Notes: a model not told the origin generated them from the sequence alone. 64,000 nucleotides of DNA from Rhizobium sp. EC-SD404 (GCF_902498825.1 NZ_LR701459.1:638527-702526); one strand, 5' to 3'. Shown: positions 1 to 8,905, numbered from the stretch's first letter. Translations and numbers: made by a program.

Positions 1-644
1 TTGACGTCGGCATCGATAAGGCGCGGCACCTCGGCCAGGTCCGAGCCGAGCGGGAAAATGAGATTGAGCTCCGCGCCGATGCCTTCGACGAGGCGACGGA
101 TTTCCGCGACATCGGATGGCATGTTGAACATGCCGTAGGCCGGGCCGATGATGTTGACCCGCGGCTTGCCTCCGCGCTTCTCGGCGGCTGCTTTCGCCTT
201 CTCCAGCGCCTTTGCCTTGTTCTTCGGGCCGAAGATCTTCCAAAGCCAGGCCAGCGCGCGGTCGGCGCTCTGCCACTGATCTTCATCGATCGTGCGTGGC
301 AGAAAGCGCTGAATGTTCATGCCTTCCGGCGTCACGCCGCCGCCGATCATCTCGGCGATCGAGCCGGTCACGACCACGGAAGGAACAGCGGGATCGAGCG
401 TCGAATGGGCGCGCTTCATGGCCTGCTCGGTACCGATCTGGCCGAGTTCCTCTTCGCCGAGGCCGGTGACGACGATCGGCAGTTCATGCGGCGGCAAAGC
501 GTCGGTGTAATGCAGGACAGAGGTGACCGGCAGGTTTTCGCAACCGACGGGCCCGTCGATGATCACCTGCAGGCCCTTGAGCGCCGTGAAGACGTAAACG
601 GCGCCCCAATACCCGCCGGCACGATCGTGATCGAGGACCAGCAT
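1..644 (-). CDS. bchZ: Chlorophyllide a reductase subunit Z, 3' part cut by window edge
   Basis: The first 214 codons of BchZ are present; the rest lies left of the window. BchZ pairs with BchY as the catalytic NifDK-like part of chlorophyllide a oxidoreductase, which reduces ring B to make the bacteriochlorin ring. The frame starts [14 protein letters not shown], then [12 protein letters not shown] and [13 protein letters not shown], blocks typical of BchZ and including an early cysteine expected to help hold the iron-sulfur cluster. The ATG at 644 overlaps the bchY stop as TGATG, so the two are translationally coupled. In related clusters the pufBALM genes follow bchZ, which would place them outside the window. 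Identification rests on conserved N-terminal sequence and gene order. Confidence 0.95.
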   Translation of the reverse strand, partial: MLVLDHDRAGGYWGAVYVFTALKGLQVIIDGPVGCENLPVTSVLHYTDALPPHELPIVVTGLGEEELGQIGTEQAMKRAHSTLDPAVPSVVVTGSIAEMIGGGVTPEGMNIQRFLPRTIDEDQWQSADRALAWLWKIFGPKNKAKALEKAKAAAEKRGGKPRVNIIGPAYGMFNMPSDVAEIRRLVEGIGAELNLIFPLGSDLAEVPRLIDADV

Positions 645-2197
645 CAGACGGGTCCTCCGACTTGCGGCCAGACGCCGGACGTCGCACCGGTGCCAACCCC
701 TTCGAAGAAGTCCGTCATGCGATCGAAGCGCGCCTTGCCGGCAACGGCCGCGTTGATGACGGTTGCCAGCGAACCGGCGCCTGCGATCCCCATCAGCGGA
801 CGGGCGGATATGAGGTTGGTAAAATAGAGCGCCGGGACCGAGCGCTGCTTCACATGCTGCACGACCGGTGTGGTGCCTATCGCGAGATCCGGCGAGAATT
901 CCTCGAAGGCGGCGATGTCGTCTTCCAGCGACGCACGGAACTTCACCATGACGCCGTGGGCCTCGAGCCAAGCTGCATCTTCCTGCGACCAGCGCGTCTT
1001 CGGGCATGCGGTGCCGACATAGCGGAGGTCCGCGCCGGATTCCTTCAGCAGCCGGCCGACCAGCAGTTCGGAGCCTTCGTAGCCCGACAGCGTTATGCGG
1101 GCGTTTATCGGCGCTGCCTTCAATGCGGCAGCGATCGGGTTCAGCACCAAGCCCTTGGCGGCATCGATGATGGCGGGCGCGACGCCCGCTGCCTTGCCGA
1201 CAGCGTCGAGCCAGGCTGCTGTGCCCGACAATCCGACGGGGGCCGAACCGATGACGGGACGGCCGGCAGCCTCGAACTCGCGAACGCTCGCGGTGTAAAA
1301 CGGATGGATCGCCGCTGCGACCGCGCAGTCGAGGGCGCTATAGAGTTCGCGCCATTCGCGTGTCGGAACGACAGGTCCGGCGGCAAGGCCGAGCGGTTCG
1401 ATGAGGCGGGAGATGCTGACCGGGTCGGCCGGGAACATTTCGCCGATCAGCGCGACGGTCGGCTTGTCGGTGACGGCAGTGCTCGGCGCTGCAACGGGGC
1501 CCTGTTCAGCTTCGCGGCGGGCATAGGCGAGCATGGCGCCGGCCAGCACGTCCTTGGCTTCCGCATGGGTCGGCACACCAAAGCCCGGCACGTCGATGCC
1601 GATGATGCGCACGCCGTTTATTTCCTTGGGCAATGCGCGGAGCGGCACTCCCGATGCTGTCGGCACGCAGAGATTGGTGACGACGATCGTGTCGTAGAGT
1701 TCCGGATCCGCCAGCTTGTGGACGGCGTCGCGGATGTCCTCGTAGAGCTTGCCGGTCACGAGCGTTTCGGAATTGAACGGGACGTAGCCGACCGAGCGCT
1801 TGGCGCCGTAGAAATGGGACGTGAAGGTCAGGCCGTAGACACAGCAGGCAGATCCCGAGAGCACCGTTGCCGTGCGACGCATACGCAGCCCGACGCGCAG
1901 AGAGCCGAAGGCCGGGCACATGGATTGCGGCTGGTCGTGCGGGCCGGTCGGGTAATCCGATTTCAGCTGGTCGAGCATCGCGCTCTTGCCGTTGGCACGC
2001 GCGGCCTTGTCCATCTCGGCCTTGCCGCCATGGCAGGAACCTTTGGCCGAAACCGGCCGATCATTGACGACGGAATCGAATACCGGCGAGCCGCTATCGT
2101 CACCGCGTCCGGCATTCGCGGCGTCGTTGTCGCGCTCTCCCGAGAGCGGCAATCTTTGATCCAGTTGGCTCGGGCGGTCATCCATGATCGCGCTCAA
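644..2197 (-). CDS. bchY: Chlorophyllide a reductase subunit Y
   Basis: BchY, 517 residues, forms the NifD-like half of the BchYZ component that receives electrons from BchX. Characteristic blocks are GCHGGK-like sequence near residue 55, [14 protein letters not shown] and [21 protein letters not shown], whose cysteines are candidate iron-sulfur ligands. The first roughly 50 residues are poorly conserved and low in recognisable motifs, so a later start is possible. It overlaps bchX upstream by four bases and bchZ downstream by one, in the order bchC-X-Y-Z. Function is from family knowledge; the subunit assignment is firm. Confidence 0.95.
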   Translation of the reverse strand: MSAIMDDRPSQLDQRLPLSGERDNDAANAGRGDDSGSPVFDSVVNDRPVSAKGSCHGGKAEMDKAARANGKSAMLDQLKSDYPTGPHDQPQSMCPAFGSLRVGLRMRRTATVLSGSACCVYGLTFTSHFYGAKRSVGYVPFNSETLVTGKLYEDIRDAVHKLADPELYDTIVVTNLCVPTASGVPLRALPKEINGVRIIGIDVPGFGVPTHAEAKDVLAGAMLAYARREAEQGPVAAPSTAVTDKPTVALIGEMFPADPVSISRLIEPLGLAAGPVVPTREWRELYSALDCAVAAAIHPFYTASVREFEAAGRPVIGSAPVGLSGTAAWLDAVGKAAGVAPAIIDAAKGLVLNPIAAALKAAPINARITLSGYEGSELLVGRLLKESGADLRYVGTACPKTRWSQEDAAWLEAHGVMVKFRASLEDDIAAFEEFSPDLAIGTTPVVQHVKQRSVPALYFTNLISARPLMGIAGAGSLATVINAAVAGKARFDRMTDFFEGVGTGATSGVWPQVGGPV

Positions 2198-3222
2198 ACC
2201 ACGTCGTAGACGACTTCGAGGGACTGCTTCTCGACCACGATGCCGCCACGCATGTCGGCCTGTGTCGCGGGATCGAGCACCACATGCGCACCGACGTCGC
2301 TGCCCTTGAAGAGCGCGAGCAGCCCGTCATGCTCCAGCGGGTTGGGGCGCACCGGTTGGGCTTCCGCCACGTTCAAGGCTAGCGTTTCAAACAGCGAGCC
2401 CCAGCGGCCGCCGGGCAGGCCGATGATCTCGTAATTGGCGCTCTTGCGACGAATGTCCTCGTCGGCAGGGATGGCAGCGAGGATCGGAATGCCGACCGAT
2501 TCCGCAAATGCGGCCGCTTCGCCCGTCCCGTCGTCCTTGTTGATCACCATGCCCGCGACACCGACATTGCCGCCGAGCTTGCGGAAGTAATCGACCGCCG
2601 AGCAGACATTGTTTGCGACGTAGAGCGATTGCAGGTCGTTGGAGCCGACGACGATGACCTTCTGGCACATGTCGCGGGCGATCGGCAGGCCGAAGCCGCC
2701 GCAGACCACGTCGCCCAGGAAGTCGAGCAGCACATAGTCGAAGCCCCATTCATGGAAGCCCAGTTTCTCGAGCAGTTCGAAGCCGTGGATGATGCCGCGT
2801 CCGCCGCAGCCGCGACCGACTTCCGGCCCGCCGAGCTCCATGGCGAACACGCCGCCTTTCTTGAAGCAGACGTCGCCGATCTCGACTTCTTCGCCGGCCG
2901 CCTTCTTCTTGGAGGATGTCTCGATGATCGTGGGGCAGGCGCGCCCACCGAACAGAAGCGATGTCGTGTCGCTCTTCGGGTCGCAACCGATCAGCAGCAC
3001 ACGTTTGCCCTGCTGCGCCATCATGTGGGAGAGATTGGCGAGCGTGAACGACTTGCCGATGCCGCCCTTGCCGTAGATCGCGATGATCTGCGTGGTCTTC
3101 TTCGCTTCACCTGTTTCCGGCGTTGCAATTGGCTCGGAGGCTTCCGCGCGCAATGCGGCGTGGAGCTCGTCCATCGCGCCGGATTTCGGTTCGCTCGCGC
3201 CGATCTTCACGTGAGAATTCAT
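2194..3222 (-). CDS. bchX: Chlorophyllide a reductase iron protein subunit X
   Basis: BchX, 342 residues, is the NifH-like ATPase that passes electrons one at a time to BchYZ. The P-loop GKGGIGKS is at residues 51-58. The two cysteines that bridge the [4Fe-4S] cluster across the dimer are in GRGCGGRG (C139) and DVVCGGF (C174). An N-terminal extension of about 40 residues before the nucleotide-binding fold separates it from the paralogue BchL at 45039-45935. It overlaps bchC and bchY by four bases each, so all four genes are probably translated from one message starting near 4210. Confidence 0.97.
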   Translation of the reverse strand: MNSHVKIGASEPKSGAMDELHAALRAEASEPIATPETGEAKKTTQIIAIYGKGGIGKSFTLANLSHMMAQQGKRVLLIGCDPKSDTTSLLFGGRACPTIIETSSKKKAAGEEVEIGDVCFKKGGVFAMELGGPEVGRGCGGRGIIHGFELLEKLGFHEWGFDYVLLDFLGDVVCGGFGLPIARDMCQKVIVVGSNDLQSLYVANNVCSAVDYFRKLGGNVGVAGMVINKDDGTGEAAAFAESVGIPILAAIPADEDIRRKSANYEIIGLPGGRWGSLFETLALNVAEAQPVRPNPLEHDGLLALFKGSDVGAHVVLDPATQADMRGGIVVEKQSLEVVYDVV

Positions 3223-4154
3223 TGGATGTCTCTCCAGTCGAGGATCATTTTGAGGCAGTTGCGATCGAAAAATGCGGTCTGGTAGGCGCTGTCGGCGTCT
3301 TCCGGATGGCTGCGATGGGTGATCAGGCCGTCAAGCGGAAGGCGACCCTCTTCGACCAGCGTGCTGACGGCTGCGAGATCCTCGGGACGCCATTCGGCGG
3401 CAATGCGGATCGCGCATTCCTTGATGAAGGCAGGGGCAAAGGCGAAGCCGACCCGCTGATCGTAAAACCCGGCGAGCACGACCGTGCCGCCGCGCGCCAG
3501 ATGGCGGATCGCCGGATCGAGGATGGCGCTGTCGCCGCTTGCATCGCAGATGCAACCATAGTCGCGCCGCTCGTCTTCGGCCGGATCGACGACCGTGTAG
3601 CCTTGCGCACCGGTTCGGCGCTCCGGGTCGGTTTCCCAGACGGTCGGCGCGGGGGCGCCACAGGCGATGGCAAGACGTGCGATGAGCCGGCCGAGAACGC
3701 CATGGCCGATGATGAGATCGGGCATCTGGTTGGGGCAGGTCTGCAGCGCATGGTAGGCGGTCGCGGCAAGCGCCATGAGCACGGACTGCGCATTGCGCGG
3801 CGCGATCGTCGTCCTGTTGCCGGGCGTGATGATGCGCGAGGAGGCGCCGCCGAAGAGACCGCGCATGTCGCGGTAGCAGGAAGCGCCCGGAACGAAGACG
3901 AAGTCACCCGGCTTTCGGCCGGATGTCGGACCGGCTTCCACCACTTCGCCGACCGTTTCGTAACCGGGAACCAACGGATAACCCATGCCCGGGAAGGGCG
4001 GCATCGTACCGCTCCAGAAAAGCTTCTCGGTGCCGGTGGAGACGCCGCTGTAGTGCACGGCCACGACCACGTCGTCGTCGTCCCGGCTCTTGAGCGCGAG
4101 ATCAATCAGCGACAGACGTTTGGGCTCGTGAAGGACTACGGCATGCGCATTCAT
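3219..4154 (-). CDS. bchC: 3-hydroxyethyl bacteriochlorophyllide a dehydrogenase
   Basis: BchC oxidises the 3-hydroxyethyl group to 3-acetyl, the step that gives bacteriochlorophyllide a. The protein is a zinc-free-looking member of the medium-chain dehydrogenase family: a GroES-like N-terminal half with YSGVSTGTEKLFWSG and GYPLVPGYETVG, then a Rossmann half with LIIGHGVLGRLIARLA. I chose the ATG at 4154 (MNAHAVVLHEPKR, 311 residues), which has AGGAG about seven bases upstream. A longer frame reaches 4199 but would run through promoter sequence and adds no family sequence. It is first in the bchCXYZ operon, behind the two PpsR boxes at 4201-4244. Confidence 0.95.
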   Translation of the reverse strand: MNAHAVVLHEPKRLSLIDLALKSRDDDDVVVAVHYSGVSTGTEKLFWSGTMPPFPGMGYPLVPGYETVGEVVEAGPTSGRKPGDFVFVPGASCYRDMRGLFGGASSRIITPGNRTTIAPRNAQSVLMALAATAYHALQTCPNQMPDLIIGHGVLGRLIARLAIACGAPAPTVWETDPERRTGAQGYTVVDPAEDERRDYGCICDASGDSAILDPAIRHLARGGTVVLAGFYDQRVGFAFAPAFIKECAIRIAAEWRPEDLAAVSTLVEEGRLPLDGLITHRSHPEDADSAYQTAFFDRNCLKMILDWRDIQ

Positions 4155-4200
4155 GACCTGCTCCTGGCGGCCGTGGCAGACAACACTCCCAACGACCAAG

Positions 4201-4244
4201 TGTCAGCATATATTGACACATTAGTTTGTCAAATCTTTTGTACA
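4201..4244 (-). promoter_or_regulatory. bchC promoter with tandem PpsR/CrtJ boxes
   Basis: Two sequences fit the PpsR/CrtJ operator TGT-N12-ACA exactly: TGTCAGCATATATTGACA at 4201-4218 and TGTCAAATCTTTTGTACA at 4227-4244, eight bases apart. Read on the minus strand, a sigma-70-like -35 TTGACA (4232-4227) lies inside the upstream box and a -10 TATGCT (4210-4205) inside the downstream box, with a 16-base spacer. This is the arrangement expected for repression by blocking RNA polymerase, and it sits 47 bases before the bchC start. The boxes are read directly; the binding protein is inferred from ppsR at 54005. Confidence 0.85.
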
Positions 4245-4263
4245 TATTGTGACAATGAGATTT

Positions 4264-5400
4264 CTAGCGGATCGCCAGAATGCTGCGAGAAAGCAGCGGT
4301 TGACGCGCAGGCAGCGCGCGGATCGTTTCGAAGCCGGCTGCCCGCAACATCGCCTGGATTTCCTCCGCGGAGCGGGGTCGTCCCTGTCCCATCGCGAGCA
4401 GATAAAAGCCGAAATAGGCATCGGCCATGGCGCTCGTGCCGTCCGTTTCCGACATGGGCTCGCTCAGCAGAAGCCGGCTGCCCGCGCTCATGGACCGGTG
4501 GAGATTGGCGAGCAATCGCTGTGCGTCGCCATCGTCGTGGTCATGCAGAACGCGGTTCAACGTCACGAGGTCGGCGTCGAGCGGAAGAGCGTCGGAAAAT
4601 GCACTGCCTCCATGCACCTCTATGCGATGGCCGAAAGGATGCTCGTGCAAACGCCGGCGGGCGATGGTGGCAACTGCGGGAAGGTCGAGAAGAACCAGCC
4701 TGGCCTTTCTGGCTCGTGCGGCGACGGCAAGAAGGAAGCTGCCGTCGCCGCCGCCGACGTCCAGGACCACTTGATGGTTGCGGACAGGATAGGCCGAGAG
4801 GATCTCCGCGGAGATGAAGGATTGCGAGGCGGCCATCAGGTCGCTGTAGCGTCCGGCCGCAGCGTCCCCGTCACCTTCCGCATCGCGATAGTTCCAGAAC
4901 CGCCGAAGTTCCGTGTCGGATTTCGGGGTGCGCAAGAGCGCCAGCGGATCGGCCAAATCGCGGTAGAGCAGGCTGTGGTGGCGGATCATGGCCACGACGC
5001 CGGGATTGTCGACCAGCGCCGCACCGAGTGTGCCCAAGGCATAGCGGCGGTCGGGCTGCTGGTGGGCGAGGTCCAGAGATGCGAGCGCCCGCATCAATGT
5101 GTGCGCAGACGCCGTCGACATTTCGCCGGTTTCCGCAATGTCTGCCGTGGATTGGGGACGGCGCGCCATCTGATCGAAAAGATCGAGCTCGACGGCCGCC
5201 GATAGGGCCTGGCTATAGACGAAGCCGGCGGTCAGATCGAAGAGGCGGGACGCGTTGCGGCGCGCGATCGGCCGGGTCAGCGGAAAGCGCGCGGCAAAAT
5301 CTCGAAACTCCCTGCGCGCTACCTGGCGGCTGCGAAATGCATGGAACGCCGACAGCAAGCGGCGCAGCGGCGAGCCCGCGGAATAGGGTTGGTCCACCAT
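4264..5400 (-). CDS. crtF: Demethylspheroidene / hydroxy-carotenoid O-methyltransferase
   Basis: CrtF, 378 residues, uses S-adenosylmethionine to methylate the 1-hydroxyl groups of acyclic carotenoids, the last steps toward spirilloxanthin or spheroidene. The N-terminal half is the dimerisation-type winged helix of plant-like O-methyltransferases, with AAVELDLFDQM. The catalytic half has VLDVGGGDGSFLLAVA as SAM motif I and TLNRVLHDHDDGDA. Its ATG at 5400 lies one base before the crtE stop, so crtE-crtF form one unit. Ends at 4264, immediately beside the bchC promoter boxes, so read-through into bchCXYZ is possible, as in other superoperons. Confidence 0.93.
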   Translation of the reverse strand: MVDQPYSAGSPLRRLLSAFHAFRSRQVARREFRDFAARFPLTRPIARRNASRLFDLTAGFVYSQALSAAVELDLFDQMARRPQSTADIAETGEMSTASAHTLMRALASLDLAHQQPDRRYALGTLGAALVDNPGVVAMIRHHSLLYRDLADPLALLRTPKSDTELRRFWNYRDAEGDGDAAAGRYSDLMAASQSFISAEILSAYPVRNHQVVLDVGGGDGSFLLAVAARARKARLVLLDLPAVATIARRRLHEHPFGHRIEVHGGSAFSDALPLDADLVTLNRVLHDHDDGDAQRLLANLHRSMSAGSRLLLSEPMSETDGTSAMADAYFGFYLLAMGQGRPRSAEEIQAMLRAAGFETIRALPARQPLLSRSILAIR

Positions 5401-5401
5401 G

Positions 5402-6292
5402 TCATGCGGGCAGGAGCGCGCTGGATGCCGGAAGAAACCGCGCGGATTCGCGCTGGATCTGGCGGCGCAGCGCGTCCCTTCCCGGACAATCCGGAACGGC
5501 TTCGATCGTTTCGTCGATGAGCGAGGTGAGGCGGCGGACCGCGCCCTTCAGCCCCAGTGCCTTGACTGCGTTCGGGCGACCCAAAGCGTCATCCTTGCCG
5601 ATGGGCTTGCCGATTTCCTCGCGCGTTGAGCACACGTCGCGGATGTCGTCGGCGACCTGAAACGCTTCGCCCAGCCGGTATCCGAGCCCGGCCCATGGTT
5701 CGTGTGGCTGCCCTGCCGCTGCAGCGCCGGCCATCGCGGCACCGGCAAAAAGCGAGCCGGTCTTGGCCTGCTGGTAGAGCACGAGGTCTATCTCGGGCTC
5801 GCTTTCCCAGGCCTGCCCGGCAACGATGCCGCCCGGCATGCCTGTCGCGCGGGCGAGGATCAGCGTGAGCTGCAAAGCCCGCTCAGCGCTCACACCACCG
5901 GCCATCGCCAGTGTCTGAAAGCCGAGAATGATCAGGCCGTCGCCCGCGAGAAGCGCGAGTGGTTCGCCAAATGCCAGGTGGACGGAGGCTTTTCCACGCC
6001 GAAGGTCGGCGTCGTCGAAGCAGGGCATGTCGTCATGCACCAGCGATGCGCAATGGAGAAGCTCGATGGCAGCTGCTGCGGCATTGGCGACTGCGGGGCG
6101 ATCGTCGCCGCAGGCACCAGCCACCGACAACGTCAGGCGTGGCCTGATCCGTGCTCCACCGGGGAAGACCGCATGGTGATAGGCCGCCGCCAGCAAGGGT
6201 GGCGCGTGGCCTGTGCAGGCGCGCGCCAGCACCTCGGCCAAAGCCTCTTCGATTCTGATGCCGGGATCCTGTCCGGGGTCGATCGCTCGCAT
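5402..6292 (-). CDS. crtE: Geranylgeranyl diphosphate synthase
   Basis: CrtE makes the C20 precursor for carotenoids and for the phytyl tail of bacteriochlorophyll. It is a trans-isoprenyl diphosphate synthase: the first aspartate-rich motif DDMPCFDDAD is at about residues 87-96, GKASVHLAFG follows, and the second is FQVADDIRD near residue 205. I place the start at the ATG at 6292 (MRAIDPGQDPG), with GGAGGG five bases upstream. The open frame extends four codons further to a GTG at 6304, but that GTG overlaps the ribosome-binding site. Transcribed away from crtD, with the shared PpsR box at 6333-6350. Confidence 0.95.
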   Translation of the reverse strand: MRAIDPGQDPGIRIEEALAEVLARACTGHAPPLLAAAYHHAVFPGGARIRPRLTLSVAGACGDDRPAVANAAAAAIELLHCASLVHDDMPCFDDADLRRGKASVHLAFGEPLALLAGDGLIILGFQTLAMAGGVSAERALQLTLILARATGMPGGIVAGQAWESEPEIDLVLYQQAKTGSLFAGAAMAGAAAAGQPHEPWAGLGYRLGEAFQVADDIRDVCSTREEIGKPIGKDDALGRPNAVKALGLKGAVRRLTSLIDETIEAVPDCPGRDALRRQIQRESARFLPASSALLPA

Positions 6293-6332
6293 GCTTCCCT
6301 CCACCGGTGTAAAGTGTCATGATCATCTTGCA

Positions 6333-6350
6333 TGTAAATTCAGATTTACA
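6333..6350. promoter_or_regulatory. PpsR/CrtJ box between crtE and crtD
   Basis: TGTAAATTCAGATTTACA is a perfect TGT-N12-ACA palindrome with inverted AAAT-type arms, in the 71-base gap between the divergent crtE (ATG 6292) and crtD (TTG 6364). A single box here could control both directions. A second sequence, TGT at 6315-6317 followed after 12 bases by GCA, is a one-mismatch candidate and might be a weaker partner site. Operator function is inferred from the consensus and the ppsR gene in the same cluster. Confidence 0.8.
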
Positions 6351-6363
6351 CAAGGACGCTTGG

Positions 6364-7926
6364 TTGACATCAGCTTCGGACCTTTTGGACGCCGAGATCG
6401 CCGTCATCGGCGCGGGTATAGGCGGCTTGAGTGCGGCCTTGACCCTGGCTGGTTCGGGCGCGCGCGTCATCGTAGTGGAAGCGCAGTTGCATGTGGGTGG
6501 AAAGCTGAGAAGCCTGGATGTCTCCGGAGCTGCCATCGACTCCGGCCCGACCGTGCTGACGATGCTGGATGTGTTCGAAGGTCTGTTCGATCAGGCCGGA
6601 TTGAACATGTCCGACTATGTGACGGTCCGGCCATCGCACTGCCTCGCGCGGCATTTCTGGCCGGACGGAACGCAGCTCGACCTTTTCGCCGACCTCCAAG
6701 ACAGTGCTGCCGCCATCGCTGACTTTGCGGGCGCTCGCGAGGCGCGCGGCTACCTCGATTTCAGCCGCCGGGCCGAAGATGCGTATCTCGCGCTGAAGGA
6801 CAGCTTCATGGCTGCGCCAGCACCCAGTGCCGCCTCGCTGACATTGAGCGGCGGCATCGGTGCGATGTTCAAGATCGCACCATTCCGATCGCTCGACGCA
6901 GTGATCGGCGATCATTTCAGAGACAGGCGCCTGAAGCAGCTTTTCGGACGCTATGCGACCTATTGCGGTGGCTCGCCCTATCAGGCGCCGGGCCCGTTGA
7001 TGACCATCGCGCATGTGGAGCGCGCCGGTGTCTACCTCGTCGAAGGCGGCATGGTGCAGCTCGCCGAAGGGCTTGCACAAGCATGCCGGGATCGCGGCGT
7101 CCGATTCCTCATGGGCAACAGGGTCGAGCAGATCGAGCTCGATCCCGCGATCGGCTTCCAACTGCATCTCGATGACGGCCGCGCGGTTAACGCCCGAGCC
7201 GTCATTCACAATGGCGATCCGTCGATGCTCTCGATCGCTGGCCGCGGTAATACCACAGTTCCTGCCGTGTGCCCCCCGCATGAACGATCCCTGTCCGCCG
7301 TGACGCTCTCCCTCACCGGGATCGCGGAAGGCGTCGATCTCGTTCGCCACAACGTCTTCTTTTCGAGTGACGCTCGCCGCGAGTTCTCCACGCTGTTCGA
7401 GCGGCGCGAGGTGCCGGACGAGCCGACGCTTTATGTGTGCGCGCAGGACCGGGACGACGCTGGCCTGCCCACGCCCGGGCAACCCGAGCGCCTTTTTGTC
7501 CTCGCCAACGCGCCTGCGGATGGCGACGATCATGTCTCTGATGATAGGGAGCGCCAGCAATGGCAAGCCAGGATGTTGAAGCGCTTGGCGGAGATGGGGC
7601 TGACGCTGCGCGAGGTGACGTGCGCGGTGACGATGCCATCGGATTTCGAAGCGCTGTTTCCGGGATCGGGCGGAGCGCTCTACGGCGCGGCGCCGAACGG
7701 AGCCATGTCGTCCTTTCGACGCCCAAAGGTGCGGACGGCGGTGCCCTTTCTCTACCAAGCAGGCGGGGCGATCCACCCCGGGCCGGGCCTGCCGATGGTG
7801 GCGCTATCGGGAATCAATGCAGCGCGGGCGGCAAAGATGGACCTCGGTTCGACGTCCATGTCGGCGCGAACGGCTATTGCTGGTGGTACCTCGACGCCAC
7901 GAGCGATGACGGGCAGCATGCGCTGA
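6364..7926 (+). CDS. crtD: Hydroxyneurosporene (1-hydroxycarotenoid 3,4-) desaturase
   Basis: CrtD is an FAD-dependent desaturase that inserts the 3,4 double bond into 1-hydroxy carotenoids. The dinucleotide-binding motif IAVIGAGIGGLSAALTLAG starts about residue 11, and the C-terminal FAD block reads YQAGGAIHPGPGLPMVALSG. I prefer the TTG at 6364, with AAGGA eight bases before it. An ATG at 6319 is in frame, but it would put the perfect PpsR operator inside the gene and add 15 residues not expected in CrtD. The last 30 codons overlap the conserved beginning of crtC in another frame. Confidence 0.9.
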   Translation: MTSASDLLDAEIAVIGAGIGGLSAALTLAGSGARVIVVEAQLHVGGKLRSLDVSGAAIDSGPTVLTMLDVFEGLFDQAGLNMSDYVTVRPSHCLARHFWPDGTQLDLFADLQDSAAAIADFAGAREARGYLDFSRRAEDAYLALKDSFMAAPAPSAASLTLSGGIGAMFKIAPFRSLDAVIGDHFRDRRLKQLFGRYATYCGGSPYQAPGPLMTIAHVERAGVYLVEGGMVQLAEGLAQACRDRGVRFLMGNRVEQIELDPAIGFQLHLDDGRAVNARAVIHNGDPSMLSIAGRGNTTVPAVCPPHERSLSAVTLSLTGIAEGVDLVRHNVFFSSDARREFSTLFERREVPDEPTLYVCAQDRDDAGLPTPGQPERLFVLANAPADGDDHVSDDRERQQWQARMLKRLAEMGLTLREVTCAVTMPSDFEALFPGSGGALYGAAPNGAMSSFRRPKVRTAVPFLYQAGGAIHPGPGLPMVALSGINAARAAKMDLGSTSMSARTAIAGGTSTPRAMTGSMR

Positions 7927-8771
7927 CCGTCATCGTCTTCGTCGGCAGCGTCTTCTCGCCCTATTATCGTTTTGCTCGAAGGAGCGGTGCGGCCAATCCG
8001 GAAAACCATGTCGCGTTCAACGTTGCGCTCTATAGCAAAGGCGCAAACCGATGGGCGATGACGGAGCGGAGCGCCTCTTCCCTCAAGCGCGACGAGACCA
8101 GTTTTTCGATCGGCGCGAGCTGCGTCGAACGAACGCCATCGGGACTTCAGTTTCGTATCGACGAGCGCTGCATGCCCGTGCCGCGGACGCTGAAGGGCTC
8201 GATCAAGGTCACGTTCGAAGAGGTGTCGCCCCGTGCATTCGCGCTCGATCGTCTCGGCAAACACAGCTGGCGGCCGCTTGCGCCACGAATGCGGGTCGAT
8301 CTCGCATTCGACAAGCCGGATCTGCATTGGAGCGGTGACGGCTATCTCGACATGAATTACGGCTCGGAGCCTCTGGAAGCAGCGTTCTCGACATGGTCAT
8401 GGTCGCGGATGCACCTCAGCGATCGAACGCGGCTGCTCTACGACGTGACGGAAAGCGATGGACGATCCCATTGCGTGGCGGTCGATGTCGTCGACGGCGA
8501 GATCGTGCCTTATGTCCCGCCGGGTCCGGAAGGCATCGTGGGCCTTCCCAAGGGACTATGGCGCATGGATCGGTGGACGCGCAGCGACCCCGGGGTGAAG
8601 CCTGCGCTGGTCAGGGCGCTCGAAGATGCGCCGTTCTATACGCGCTCGCTGATCGATGCGTCCATCGGCGGACGGCGCGGCTTGATGGTGCACGAAAGCG
8701 TGGATCTTCGGCGCTTCGTCTCACCGGTCGTTCAGGCCATGCTCCCCTTCCGGATGCCGCGGCTCCGTTGA
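7620..8771 (+). CDS. crtC: Carotenoid 1,2-hydratase (start codon unresolved)
   Basis: CrtC adds water across the 1,2 double bond of neurosporene or lycopene, opening the route to methoxylated carotenoids. Family sequence begins near base 7839 (GPRFDVHVGANGY), then WWYLDATSDDG, FVGSVFSPYY, NVALYSKGANRWAMTER and WSGDGYLDMNYG. Between there and the GTG at 7620 I find no ATG, GTG or TTG in this frame. The GTG at 7620 has GAGG upstream; an ATG at 7560 is also possible. Either start makes a crtC that overlaps crtD by about 300 bases, with roughly 73-93 unconserved leading residues. A non-standard start near 7806 (ATC) cannot be excluded. Confidence 0.85.
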   Translation: MRGDDAIGFRSAVSGIGRSALRRGAERSHVVLSTPKGADGGALSLPSRRGDPPRAGPADGGAIGNQCSAGGKDGPRFDVHVGANGYCWWYLDATSDDGQHALTVIVFVGSVFSPYYRFARRSGAANPENHVAFNVALYSKGANRWAMTERSASSLKRDETSFSIGASCVERTPSGLQFRIDERCMPVPRTLKGSIKVTFEEVSPRAFALDRLGKHSWRPLAPRMRVDLAFDKPDLHWSGDGYLDMNYGSEPLEAAFSTWSWSRMHLSDRTRLLYDVTESDGRSHCVAVDVVDGEIVPYVPPGPEGIVGLPKGLWRMDRWTRSDPGVKPALVRALEDAPFYTRSLIDASIGGRRGLMVHESVDLRRFVSPVVQAMLPFRMPRLR

Positions 8772-8900
8772 TTGTTTCTTTGCGGCCTCGGCCCGTTCGC
8801 GGTCGTAGCGGCGCAAATTGCGCAATTCCCGAAAACCGAAGAAGAGCGCAAGGCCGAGAACCAGCGTCAGTTCCGCAAAGATGATCCAGCCCGGCGACAT
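8721..8900 (-). CDS. Small membrane protein downstream of crtB (59 residues)
   Basis: A 59-codon gene from the ATG at 8900 to a TGA at 8721. It begins MSPGWIIFAELTLVLGLALF, giving one hydrophobic helix at about residues 4-23, followed by a charged tail (RELRNLRRYDRERAEAAKKQ). The start lies five bases after the crtB TAG, with GGAAGGG inside the crtB end as ribosome-binding site, so it should be co-translated with crtB. Its 3' end overlaps the convergent crtC end by 51 bases. From memory, similar short membrane proteins occur beside crtB in other alphaproteobacterial PGCs. Function unknown; a role as a carotenoid-enzyme anchor would be a guess. Confidence 0.7.
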   Translation of the reverse strand: MSPGWIIFAELTLVLGLALFFGFRELRNLRRYDRERAEAAKKQSTEPRHPEGEHGLNDR

Positions 8901-8905
8901 CCCGG

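Noticed and set aside
662..2209. 515-residue open frame on the plus strand opposite bchY
   Set aside because: Arginine-, glycine- and aspartate-rich translation without family motifs, fully antisense to a certain gene; typical G+C-rich shadow.
4239..4254. Third PpsR-like TGT...ACA near bchC
   Set aside because: Spacing is 10, not 12.
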